DNA from: Gemmatimonadota bacterium
Lineage (GTDB): Bacteria > Gemmatimonadota > Gemmatimonadetes > Longimicrobiales > UBA6960
Direction of reading: 5' to 3'
NCBI GenBank assembly: GCA_022564535.1
Contig: JADFLD010000141.1
Span: 1 to 6,180, forward strand
DNA: 6,180 bases
Shown here: in pieces, positions 1 through 5,982 of the stretch
How positions within the stretch are numbered: position 1 is the first letter of the stretch
Layout: each line of letters begins with the position of its first letter
Position numbers and translations under genes: made by a program
Notes under the pieces: generated by a model
Database searches by the model: none
What the model saw: the letters and a program-made list of their open reading frames with translations, nothing else
Told to the model about the DNA's origin: nothing

Positions 1-9
1 CCGGAACCA

Positions 10-162
10 TCATCGGGTTGCCCGCGAGTACACGTCGACGTCCCCTGCCTGACGCGCCTCCTGACCTGCTGCGAAGCGCGTCCGCCACTCGTCCACGCCC
101 TGCCCGACCGCGGCCGACGGCGCTGCGCACAGCGCCCAAAACACCACATGTCGTGCCTTCAT
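10..162 (-). CDS. N-terminus of a secreted, possibly TPR-like protein, interrupted near the window edge
   Basis: The frame has 50 codons starting at ATG 162. AGGAG at 172-168 lies 5 nt upstream, a good Shine-Dalgarno, and this decides the start over an upstream in-frame ATG at 327 that lacks coding character. The product starts with Lys/Arg and His, then a hydrophobic stretch (VVFWALCAAPSAAVGQG, about residues 5-21) that looks like a Sec signal peptide cleaved near Ala/Val-Gly-Gln. It is followed by WRTRFAAGQEARQAGDVDVY, which resembles the first helix pair of a tetratricopeptide repeat (pattern A-x-x-A-x-x-x-G-D-x-x-x-Y). A TGA stop lies at 12-10, immediately before the window end. Just past it, another frame continues Met-Met-Val-Pro, which would fit a continuing TPR protein if there is a one-base shift. 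It may therefore be a frameshifted longer gene or a real short protein. The function is unknown; I infer an exported TPR protein only weakly. Confidence 0.5.
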   Translation of the reverse strand: MKARHVVFWALCAAPSAAVGQGVDEWRTRFAAGQEARQAGDVDVYSRATR

Positions 163-229
163 GCGTACTCCTACGAGAGATAGTACGAGAGGCTTGCGTC
201 CGCCCAGCCCGTCGTCGTATGATGCCGGC

Positions 230-253
230 GATCGAAGCATCGATGGTTCGATC
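230..253. promoter_or_regulatory. Near-perfect 24-bp palindrome, candidate operator
   Basis: The left arm GATCGAAGCATC and right arm GATGGTTCGATC form a dyad broken by only one mismatched base pair (positions 237 and 246). It lies 68 bases upstream of the ATG at 162 on the minus strand, a position suitable for a regulator binding site. No convincing promoter hexamers could be matched around it, and no regulator gene for it is seen nearby. It is too AT-balanced and lacks a U-run, so it is not a terminator. The role is inferred only from symmetry and position. Confidence 0.35.
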
Positions 254-483
254 TGGGCCTCGGTCACGTGCCACAGCGGCACTGGTCGAGGACTGCGGGT
301 CCTGAACCCGCCGGCGTTAGGCCTCAAGTCAACCCGAAAACAGGAGGTGCTCCTTGCTAGTTCCTAGTACACTGTCCAGCCTGGCACGGGCAAGCGATCG
401 CCGGAGCGGCTTCTAGAGCCGAACGGAAAAATTTAGTCGCTGTTCGCGCCGTACCCGGCCATCGTGCTGGGCTGCGACAGTGA

Positions 484-519
484 GACGCCACCGGGTGGTT
501 TGCCGGTGGCGTCTTTTTT
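484..519 (+). terminator. Rho-independent terminator, plus-strand orientation
   Basis: An 11-bp perfect stem (GACGCCACCGG at 484-494 paired with CCGGTGGCGTC at 503-513) encloses the 8-nt loop GTGGTTTG and is followed directly by six T residues (514-519). The T-run makes it an intrinsic terminator for plus-strand transcripts. No plus-strand gene is visible to its left. The hairpin also sits 30 bases past the stop codon of the minus-strand redoxin gene (543). On that strand the hairpin is followed by CTCACTGTC rather than a U-run, so it could serve that gene only as a weak or bidirectional terminator. Confidence 0.75.
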
Positions 520-542
520 ATGTCCGCCCCTCACCTCCCTCT

Positions 543-1124
543 CTACGCGAACCACGCCGGCTCGTTTCCGGCCTTCCACTTGATGTTGCAACCGACGCTC
601 GGCACCTGATCGGGTGACGGGGTCCGACCGGCGAGCACCGCGTCGCACGCCGCCCGCAAGTCCGACCCGGTCACGGGGATCTCGAGCGAGGGACGGCTCG
701 CGTCGAACTGGCCTCGATACACCAGACGCCGATCTCCGTCGAAGAGGAAGAAGTCCGGAGTGCAAGCCGCCTGATACGCCTTCGCCACCTCCTGACTCTC
801 GTCGAATACGTACGGAAACACGTATCCGCGGAGCTCCACCTCCGCCGCCATCTTCTCCGGGCTGTCGTCCGGGTAACTCGCGACGTCATTCGCGTTGATC
901 GCGACGATCGCCAACCCCCTTTCACGGTACTCTCGCCCGAAGTCGGCCAATCCGGCCGCTATGTGCTTCACGAACGGACAGTGGTTCGACAGAACCATGA
1001 CCAGGAGAGCCGGAGCATCACCGAAGTCACTGATCCCCACGGTCGCGCCCGTCGCCGGCTCGGGCAGGTGGAAGTCCGGTGCCTCGGTGCCGAGCGGGAG
1101 CATCGTGGATAGCGCTTTGACCAC
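543..1124 (-). CDS. Thioredoxin-fold redoxin (AhpC/TSA-like, peroxiredoxin-like family)
   Basis: This is a 193-residue soluble protein of the redoxin/thioredoxin-fold superfamily, complete in length. It has the typical entry LGTEAPDFHLPEP (residues 11-23), then a beta strand leading to SNHCPFVKH (46-54) in the place of the thioredoxin active site. It then has AIVAINAND (72-80), the cis-proline loop CTPDFFLFDG (121-130) and the conserved C-terminal tail VGCNIKWKAGNEP (177-189) that marks the peroxiredoxin-like subgroup. Cys49 is present, but the second cysteine of a CxxC is replaced by Val, so it is not a classical dithiol oxidoreductase. Cys121, next to the cis-proline, may act as partner. 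The start is GTG at 1124, with GGAG 7 nt upstream; the internal ATG at 1103 has no ribosome binding site. No signal peptide is seen, so it is probably cytoplasmic. The substrate is unknown; a thiol peroxidase or redox role is a family-level inference. It lies 79 bases downstream of the permease in the same direction and may be co-transcribed with it. Confidence 0.85.
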   Translation of the reverse strand: MVKALSTMLPLGTEAPDFHLPEPATGATVGISDFGDAPALLVMVLSNHCPFVKHIAAGLADFGREYRERGLAIVAINANDVASYPDDSPEKMAAEVELRGYVFPYVFDESQEVAKAYQAACTPDFFLFDGDRRLVYRGQFDASRPSLEIPVTGSDLRAACDAVLAGRTPSPDQVPSVGCNIKWKAGNEPAWFA

Positions 1125-1203
1125 CGGGGTTCTCCGGGTAGCTGGAAGGGGTCGGACCCAAGGGTTCTCCTTGTGACCCCCGTGCGGATCATGGGTGCCA
1201 GGG

Positions 1204-3870
1204 TTAGTCGGACGACATCGCCACGACGGGATCGACTCTCGATGCCCTGTGCGCCGGCACGTAACAGGCCGCGGCCGCCGCGCTCACGAGAACGAAGGTG
1301 ACGGTGGCGTACACCCAGGGGTCGCGAGCCGTCACCTCGAAAAGCATCGCGTCTAGCATTCCAGCCACTCCGAGCGCTCCGGACAGGCCGATCGCGACAC
1401 CGGCAGCGATGAGTACGAACCCCTCCTTCAGGACCATGTCACGCACCTCGGTCGGTCGGGCACCCAGAGCCAGACGCACTCCCAGCTCGCGAGTACGGCG
1501 TGAAACGGAATAGCTCATGACTCCGGCGATACCCAGCAGTGCGAGCAACAGAGCGGTCGCGGCAAAGGTCGCCATCAACGCCGTCCTGAAACGGGGCCCG
1601 GCAAGATTCCTTCTAAGAAGACCGTCGAGGGTCTCCACGTCCCCGATCGCAATAGAGGCGTTCACCCCCTGGACCGCGCGCCGGACTTCGGGGACGACAT
1701 CGTTCGCGAACCCACCACGAACTACGAGAATGAGCCCCCGTGCTATCCCGTTCCACCCTTCTTGGGGCGCATGGAGGTACAGCATGGGGCGACGCACTTG
1801 ACCGGGTCCGAAGTGCAACATGTCACGGACGACGCCAACCACTTCGTGGACCTGGTTGTGGACATGAATCCGCGCGCCGATCGGGTCTTCGCCGACCCCC
1901 GGCCAGAATGAGCTGGCCAGGGTCTCGTCGATGACGACCGCCAGTGGCGAATCGCCGTGGTCACTCGCGTCGAGAAGTCTTCCGCGCACGAGCTCGACGC
2001 CCATCGTCGGGAGCGCACCCGGCAAGACCACCCGCACCTCGGCGCAACGCCCCTCTCCTGGGGCCGGAAGGGGTTGGTCGATCCTCAGGACCCCGTCGCA
2101 CGAGTAGTTGCCCCCGAGTGGGAGGTAGTCGATCGCGCCGGCCGTCTGCACACCCGGAACGGACCTCACCGCTACCAGAACTTCATCCCACTGGGCCTGG
2201 GCCTCGTCCGGCTCCAGCGCCGCCCACGCTGAGCCATGGAGACCGATACCGACGACGCCCTCCGTCTCGAGACCCAATTCCACTCCGCCGAGATGCTGAA
2301 AGCTTCGCGCGAGCAGCCCCGACCCCACGAGCAGCATCGCGGTGAGCGCGACCTCTCCGATGACGAGGGCGCGACGAAGCCGGTTCCCGCGTCGGCCGCC
2401 GGTGGCTCCGCGGCCCCCGTCCCGTCCGGGCAGAGCCGTACCCGATCGCGCGGAGTGGAACGCCGGAGCGAGTCCGAAGAGCAGGCCCGATCCGACCGTG
2501 ACCGCTAGAGCGAATCCAAGTACCCCGAGGTCGACACTCCCCGTCACCGGACGGGGCAGCATCGGGCTCAGGCTCCGCGAGGCCGCACTCAGCCACATCG
2601 CCAGCACGATCCCGGACGCTCCGCCCATTCCGGCCAAGATAAAAGACTCGGCCAGGCAGCGGTTCATGACACGCCAAGCCGGAGCACCCAGCGCGCGGTG
2701 CAGGGCGAATTCGTTCTCTCGATCCAGAGCACGCCCCAGGAGAAGGTTCGCCACGTTCGCGCACGCGATCAGGAGTAGTGCCATGACGGAGGCTAGAAGC
2801 GTGAGCAGAACAGGTCGCGCGGGTCCGGCCACAACTTCCCGAATCGGCGTGATTCGCATGACGCGATTCGCGTTGTGCTCAGGGAACTCCGTCACGATGC
2901 CACTGAAGACGACATCGAGCTCGGCCTGCGCCGCCGCCATCGTGACGTCTGAACGAACCCTCGCGATGCCCTTCCAGCTGCGCCCGGATCGGGGCCACTC
3001 GCTGGGTGGACTCGCGACGGTGCGCCACATCTGAGGCTCCGCGCCCGGCCCGCCCATGAGCCAGGGATCCTCGAACCCCTCAGGCGTAACGCCGATGACG
3101 AGGTAGGCCACGTCGTTCAGGCGAATGTCCGACCCGACGATCGCCGAATCCGCCTCGAACCGGGCCGCCCAGACCGAATGACTCAGCACGACCCGGTTTT
3201 CACGCCCCTCACCCTGCTCATCGGGACGAAAGAATCGGCCCACGCCCGGCTCCATGCCGAGAACGTCGAAAAAGTTGGCAGTGACCGTGGCCCCACGGAT
3301 AACGACCGAGCCACGGTCGTCTTGGAGCGCCGGGGACCAATAGCGAGCCAAGCCGATTTGCTCGAAGCTCGTCGTTCCTTCTATGAGATCCGCGACATTG
3401 GGGTACGTCACGTTGCCGGAAAAGCCCGTCCGCGTCACATCGAAACCCTGTAAAGCCACAACCTTGTCGGCCTCCGGGTAGGGAAACGGTCTGAGCAGAA
3501 CGTCCTGAGCCACTCCGAAGATCGTCGAGCTCGCCCCCACACCGATCGCGAGCGTACCCACGACCATCAGGGCGAAAGCGGGTCGCCGCCGAAGACTCCG
3601 CGCGGCGATCGTCACATCGTGCCACCATCCCATCACGGTCCACCTCCCGACTCCGTAGGACATCGCATCGAAAAAGCTGCTCGCAGCTCGCATGAGCAAG
3701 TCCAGGCTCGCCACCCAAGTGAGCGCACCGCGCTCGGCCAACTCGTGCCACCGGCCCCACAACTCCCCTTCCCACTCCAAACGCCACGCCGGTCTCTCCG
3801 CCGCGGGAACCAACCGACTCACGGCCGCCACGATGGCCAGTGCGGCGCTGGGACCACGCCCCCGTACCAC
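1204..3870 (-). CDS. ADOP-type duplicated FtsX/MacB-like permease
   Basis: This is an 888-residue inner-membrane protein with two MacB-type permease units in one chain. Visible in order are a short soluble N-terminal prefix with ERPAWRLEWEGELW (about 25-38), TM1 (about 99-124), a first periplasmic MacB_PCD-like domain (125-350), TMs at 353-379 and 409-429, a further TM at 449-469, TM5 at 500-522, a second periplasmic domain (523-760), and TMs at 762-787, 817-843 and 853-872. The FtsX cytoplasmic signature occurs twice (ENEFALHRALGAP, about 385-397, and RTRELGVRLALGA, about 792-804), and the chain ends with RASRVDPVVAM. The start chosen is GTG 3870, because AGGAGG (3883-3878) lies exactly 7 nt upstream. 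The open frame continues 53 codons further, but that part lies inside padR and is a shadow. No ABC ATPase gene is adjacent, as is usual for acidobacterial duplicated orphan permeases. MacB relatives use an ATPase for mechanotransmission; what this one moves or signals is unknown. Confidence 0.92.
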   Translation of the reverse strand: MVRGRGPSAALAIVAAVSRLVPAAERPAWRLEWEGELWGRWHELAERGALTWVASLDLLMRAASSFFDAMSYGVGRWTVMGWWHDVTIAARSLRRRPAFALMVVGTLAIGVGASSTIFGVAQDVLLRPFPYPEADKVVALQGFDVTRTGFSGNVTYPNVADLIEGTTSFEQIGLARYWSPALQDDRGSVVIRGATVTANFFDVLGMEPGVGRFFRPDEQGEGRENRVVLSHSVWAARFEADSAIVGSDIRLNDVAYLVIGVTPEGFEDPWLMGGPGAEPQMWRTVASPPSEWPRSGRSWKGIARVRSDVTMAAAQAELDVVFSGIVTEFPEHNANRVMRITPIREVVAGPARPVLLTLLASVMALLLIACANVANLLLGRALDRENEFALHRALGAPAWRVMNRCLAESFILAGMGGASGIVLAMWLSAASRSLSPMLPRPVTGSVDLGVLGFALAVTVGSGLLFGLAPAFHSARSGTALPGRDGGRGATGGRRGNRLRRALVIGEVALTAMLLVGSGLLARSFQHLGGVELGLETEGVVGIGLHGSAWAALEPDEAQAQWDEVLVAVRSVPGVQTAGAIDYLPLGGNYSCDGVLRIDQPLPAPGEGRCAEVRVVLPGALPTMGVELVRGRLLDASDHGDSPLAVVIDETLASSFWPGVGEDPIGARIHVHNQVHEVVGVVRDMLHFGPGQVRRPMLYLHAPQEGWNGIARGLILVVRGGFANDVVPEVRRAVQGVNASIAIGDVETLDGLLRRNLAGPRFRTALMATFAATALLLALLGIAGVMSYSVSRRTRELGVRLALGARPTEVRDMVLKEGFVLIAAGVAIGLSGALGVAGMLDAMLFEVTARDPWVYATVTFVLVSAAAAACYVPAHRASRVDPVVAMSSD

Positions 3871-3872
3871 GG

Positions 3873-4190
3873 TCACGCCTCCTGCTCCGGCAGGCTTCCC
3901 AGAAGCAGCGCACGGGCATTCGCCAACTTCTTGGTGGCCTCGGCGGCCGCATCCTCGCCCGCCTTGGTGAGCTCGTACAGCCGGCGTTGAGGACGCCCGC
4001 CACGACGCGCGGCCGGCGCGTCTTCCCACTTCCCGCGAAGCAGCCGCGCACGCTCCAGTCTGCGCAACGCTGGATACACCGAGCCACTCGCCAGGCCGGT
4101 CACATCCATGATGTCGAAGCCGTATCGATACCCTGCTCCAACGGCATGAAGAATCAACGCAGTTACCTGAGTCATGCGTACTGAGGTCAT
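3873..4190 (-). CDS. PadR-family transcriptional regulator
   Basis: This is a 105-residue winged-helix DNA-binding protein. The PadR pattern is clear: GYRYGFDIMD (20-29), the recognition-helix region GLASGSVYPALRRLERARLL (32-51), a Trp in GKWED (53-57), and the wing RPQRRLYELTKAG (66-78). A short C-terminal helix (79-98) follows that in PadR-s1/PadR-like proteins mediates dimerisation. It is the upstream partner of the duplicated permease and almost abuts it: 2 bases separate the padR stop from the permease start. The ATG at 4190 has only a weak GGA five to six bases upstream; Met6 (4175) is an alternative start that keeps the whole domain. The promoter and two operator-like repeats are directly upstream, so it probably represses its own operon and is released by a ligand or stress signal that cannot be read from the sequence. 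Confidence 0.92.
   Translation of the reverse strand: MTSVRMTQVTALILHAVGAGYRYGFDIMDVTGLASGSVYPALRRLERARLLRGKWEDAPAARRGGRPQRRLYELTKAGEDAAAEATKKLANARALLLGSLPEQEA
3878..3883 (-). promoter_or_regulatory. Shine-Dalgarno of the permease, inside the padR 3' end
   Basis: A perfect AGGAGG sits within the last codons of the PadR gene (Gln-Glu-Ala), 7 nt before GTG 3870. The padR stop TGA (3875-3873) falls between the two. A second in-frame GTG (3876) overlaps that stop as GTGA but lies only one base after the AGGAGG, too close for initiation. The arrangement predicts termination-reinitiation coupling, so regulator and permease would be made together. Confidence 0.75.
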
Positions 4191-4211
4191 GGCGATCCGA
4201 TACGTGTTGTC

Positions 4212-4239
4212 ATCTGCATAGGTCGTTATCTACATAGAT
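4212..4239. promoter_or_regulatory. Tandem PadR operator-like sites
   Basis: Two 12-bp copies, read on the minus strand as ATCTATGTAGAT (4239-4228) and ACCTATGCAGAT (4223-4212), are 10/12 identical. Their starts are 16 bp apart. The first is an inverted repeat (ATCTA-N2-TAGAT); the second is a degenerate version. Both have the A-T-G-rich core seen in PadR-type operators. The first copy covers the -10 hexamer and the second lies at the expected start of transcription, so binding would block RNA polymerase. On the plus strand, TTGTCA at 4207-4212 could be a weak divergent -35 for the gene at 4319, which would place both genes under the same sites, but no good -10 follows. Confidence 0.6.
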
Positions 4240-4259
4240 GAAGAAACCATGCGTGTCAA
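4231..4259 (-). promoter_or_regulatory. Sigma-70-type promoter of the padR-permease operon
   Basis: On the minus strand, a perfect -35 TTGACA (4259-4254) is followed after exactly 17 bases by TATGTA (4236-4231), a partial -10. Transcription would start near 4224, giving a leader of about 34 nt before the padR ATG at 4190. The -10 lies inside the distal operator-like repeat. The region is clearly AT-richer than its surroundings. Confidence 0.65.
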
Positions 4260-4318
4260 CGTGCCCTCGTAGCTGAGGGGCGGCCAGGTGGAACCTCGAG
4301 CGGACGGAGCGGGGTAAC

Positions 4319-5110
4319 GTGGCCATGCGAATCGTGTCACTCGCCTGCTCGAACACCGAGATCGTGTGCGCACTCGGGTGCGCTGATCTCCTGGTCGGTG
4401 TCGACGATCATTCGGACTTTCCAACCGACGTGGTTGGTCCGCTCCCGAAGGTCGGCCCGGACCTCGACATCGACGTCGAGCGGGTCGCGGCGCTCGAGCC
4501 CGACCTCGTCCTCGCCACGCTCACGGTGCCGGGCCACGAGAAAGTCGTGGAGAGGCTCGAGGCGGCGGGACTGCCATACATCGCGCCCGAGCCCGTATCG
4601 CTGGACGACGTCTATCGAGACATCCGGGACATCGGCATACGGCTCGACGTAACCGAGCGGGCAGAGGCCTTGGTGGCCGAGATGGAGGGCGAGCTCGGCG
4701 CTGCACATGCGACTGTGGCCCGGGAGGAAGACGCGCCCCGAATCCTGATCCAGTGGTGGCCCAAGCCGGTCATCACTCCCGGACGCCACTCGTGGGCCAC
4801 CGACGTCATCCGGGCCGCGGGGGGCGTCGCTGTGCTCGCCGACGAAGATGTGAAGAGTCGCCCCATGACCGACGAGGAAGTCGCGGAAAAGGCACCCGAC
4901 GCGGTCGTGCTTTCCTGGTGCGGGGTGCATCCCGACAAGTATCGTCCGGACGTCGTGCGGCGAAACGGGACGTGGCAAGGCCTCGACTTCGTGCGGCTCG
5001 ACCGGATCTACTGCGTGGGAGAGCCGTTTCTCGGCCGCCCGGGGCCACGCCTCGTGGAGGGATTTCGAGCAATCCGGACGATCGTCGAAGAGCTGTCGCC
5101 GCTCCGGTAA
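4319..5110 (+). CDS. Cobalamin/metal-receptor-like binding protein (BtuF-type fold), no signal peptide
   Basis: This is a 263-residue protein related to the helical-backbone periplasmic receptors for vitamin B12 and iron complexes. The opening RIVSLACSNTEIVCALG (4-20) followed by LVGVDDHSDFP (25-35) is the classic family start. Next come LPKVG plus DIDVERVAALEPDLVLA (42-66), a spacer helix (about 107-135), and the second lobe with GRHSWATDVIRAAGG (155-169), DAVVLSWCG (194-202) and RPGPRLVEGFRAI (240-252). It begins directly with the fold and has no signal peptide or lipobox, unlike transport receptors. It may therefore act in the cytoplasm or be a non-transport relative. No BtuC/BtuD-like partners are in the window. 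The start is GTG 4319, with GGAG 9 nt upstream; ATG 4325 (Met3) is nearly equal. The ligand is not determined. It is transcribed divergently from padR. Confidence 0.8.
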   Translation: MAMRIVSLACSNTEIVCALGCADLLVGVDDHSDFPTDVVGPLPKVGPDLDIDVERVAALEPDLVLATLTVPGHEKVVERLEAAGLPYIAPEPVSLDDVYRDIRDIGIRLDVTERAEALVAEMEGELGAAHATVAREEDAPRILIQWWPKPVITPGRHSWATDVIRAAGGVAVLADEDVKSRPMTDEEVAEKAPDAVVLSWCGVHPDKYRPDVVRRNGTWQGLDFVRLDRIYCVGEPFLGRPGPRLVEGFRAIRTIVEELSPLR

Positions 5111-5235
5111 GAAGGGCCTGCCGAAAACAGTTGCGAGACGGGCGGGACCGGTCTTGTTGCTGACGACCCGAGAGGTTCGTAGGCTATCAACCGGACTCTG
5201 ATACGCATCGTCTCCCACTCGCCCAGGAGGTCCCG

Positions 5236-5535
5236 ATGAGCCCCCAGTCCATGAACCGTCGAGACTTCACTCGCTTATTCGCGGCGGGTGGATCGGCCGC
5301 GCTGCTGGGGCATCCGCGCTTCGAGAGCTTCCGCCCACCGGCGCTGTCCGATGCGTCGCTTCGCCCGGGTGCGGTCAACTGGGCCGATGTCCGGGCGCAG
5401 TTCCTCATGCCACCCGACGTCACGGTGCTGAACGCGGCGAACCTGTGCCCTTCGCCTGCCATCGTCCTCGACACCGTCGTGGAGTATACGCGGAGGCTCG
5501 ACTCGAACCCGGTACCCAAATCACTCAGAACCTAG
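5236..5535 (+). pseudogene. Truncated Tat-exported aminotransferase class V (PLP-dependent) N-terminus
   Basis: A strong AGGAGG (5225-5230) lies 5 nt before ATG 5236, so the start is well formed. Residues 7-14 are the twin-arginine motif NRRDFTRL, followed by the hydrophobic stretch FAAGGSAALLG (15-25), typical of a Tat signal. The mature part (VNWADVRAQFLMPP, then VTVLNAANLCPSPAIVLD and VVEYTRRLDSNPV) matches the beginning of aminotransferase class V / isopenicillin N epimerase-like proteins, which normally run to about 400 residues or more. The frame ends at a TAG (5533-5535) after 99 residues, before the cofactor-binding lysine and most of the fold. The other two frames past the break (about 5515) show no recognisable continuation, so a simple single-base sequencing error is not obviously the explanation. 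No enzymatic activity is expected. Confidence 0.7.
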
Positions 5536-5652
5536 TCACGCTGTGGGGCAACGCAGGCAGGGATACAGGGCGTCTCGATTCTGTGGCGGCGCCCTACCCC
5601 CTCCCAGAGTGTAGAGGGGTGACATTAGCTTTCTGAGCATCGCCCCAGGACC
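5536..5652. other. Short stretch with no recognisable gene
   Basis: The bases between the broken aminotransferase and the protease fragment show no coding similarity in any frame. The only structure is a short hairpin (CCCCTC at 5598-5603 with GAGGGG at 5614-5619) without a following T-run, so it is not called a terminator. No terminal inverted repeats or transposase remnants are seen. Confidence 0.5.
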
Positions 5653-5982
5653 ATGAAGGGGGGCCCTACGAGCCATCGTGTGCTGCGCCGTAGCGGCTGT
5701 GCGTCGCATCGTGGCGGTGACGGCGTGGGTCGCGGCTTACGCGGTGTCCTTGCCGCTCCGCTCGGCGTAGCGCCAGACGCCAAGATCGCAGTCTATCGAG
5801 TCATAGACCACAGCGGATCTGGTCACGTTTCAGACTGGATCGCGGCTCTCGACGACATTCTCGCGGACCATCCAGAGGTCAATATCGTCAACATGAGCTT
5901 GCAGAGCGGAGCTGCCTGCCCGCATCAAGCCCTAACGATCGCCATCACCGCACTCCGCGATGAAGGTCTGCCACGTTGCGAA
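5653..5982 (+). pseudogene. Internal fragment of a subtilisin-like (S8) serine protease
   Basis: The frame is open from ATG 5653. From about 5734 it reads as the middle of a subtilase: GLRGVLAAPLGVAPDAKIAV, then YRVIDHSGSGHVSDWIAALD, then HPEVNIVNMSLQSG, then HQALTIAITALRDEGL. The GVAP-[DE]-A-K-I and V-N-M-S-L motifs are hallmarks of the family, in the segment between the catalytic His and the oxyanion Asn. The catalytic Asp, the HGTHVAG block, the AAGN block and the GTSMASPH serine are absent. Homology stops after DEGL (about 5982), where V-V-V-A-A-G-N would be expected. The frame stays open to the window end, but with Cys/Arg-rich shadow sequence antisense to another frame. The upstream 5653-5733 part does not match well. 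A small frameshift near 5735-5740 is possible, because a neighbouring frame reads AVTAWVA. No ribosome binding site is convincing. Confidence 0.65.

Larger units (their letters stand above)
163..542. other. Intergenic region without a supported protein gene
   Basis: This stretch of about 380 bases lies between two minus-strand genes. The reading frames crossing it on either strand are rich in Arg, Pro and Ser and look like shadows. It contains the 24-bp palindrome at 230-253, a small inverted repeat AGGAG-GTG-CTCCT (342-354), a CGGCT-TCTAG-AGCCG hairpin (406-420), an AT-rich patch near 425-436 and the strong plus-strand terminator at 484-519. I found no tRNA arm set, and no 4.5S, 6S, RNase P or tmRNA signature. 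A small untranslated RNA ending at the terminator is possible but not shown. Confidence 0.5.

Noticed and set aside
245..253. GGTTCGATC as a tRNA T-loop
   Set aside because: The flanking bases do not form the 5-bp T-stem and there are no D, anticodon or acceptor arms; the string is part of the palindrome.
315..321. GTTAGGC resembling the core of an integron attC site
   Set aside because: No matching RYYYAAC partner or imperfect palindrome at cassette distance, no integrase, and the flanking genes are not cassette-like.
357..370. CTAG-TTC-CTAG-TAC, reminiscent of a Trp repressor operator
   Set aside because: The spacing between CTAG blocks is 3 rather than 4, there is no downstream trp gene, and TrpR is not expected in the inferred lineages.
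614..898. Plus-strand open frame opposite the redoxin gene
   Set aside because: Arg/Pro/Ser-rich product typical of an antisense shadow in GC-rich DNA; the minus-strand frame has clear family motifs.
2183..2764. 193-codon minus-strand frame inside the permease gene
   Set aside because: Arg/Gly-rich with no family resemblance; it lies wholly in another frame of the permease, which has continuous membrane-protein similarity.
4264..4279. CCCTC-GTAGCT-GAGGG hairpin before the BtuF-like gene as a riboswitch or attenuator
   Set aside because: Only 5 bp, no T-run, and no cobalamin riboswitch box (GCCACTG) nearby.
5157..5185. TTGCTG-N17-TAGGCT as a promoter for the aminotransferase
   Set aside because: Only three of six consensus matches in each hexamer; not better than chance.
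4337..5218. 293-codon minus-strand frame opposite the BtuF-like gene
   Set aside because: Composition rich in His, Arg, Asp and Val as expected from antisense translation; no start signal and the plus-strand gene is clearly real.
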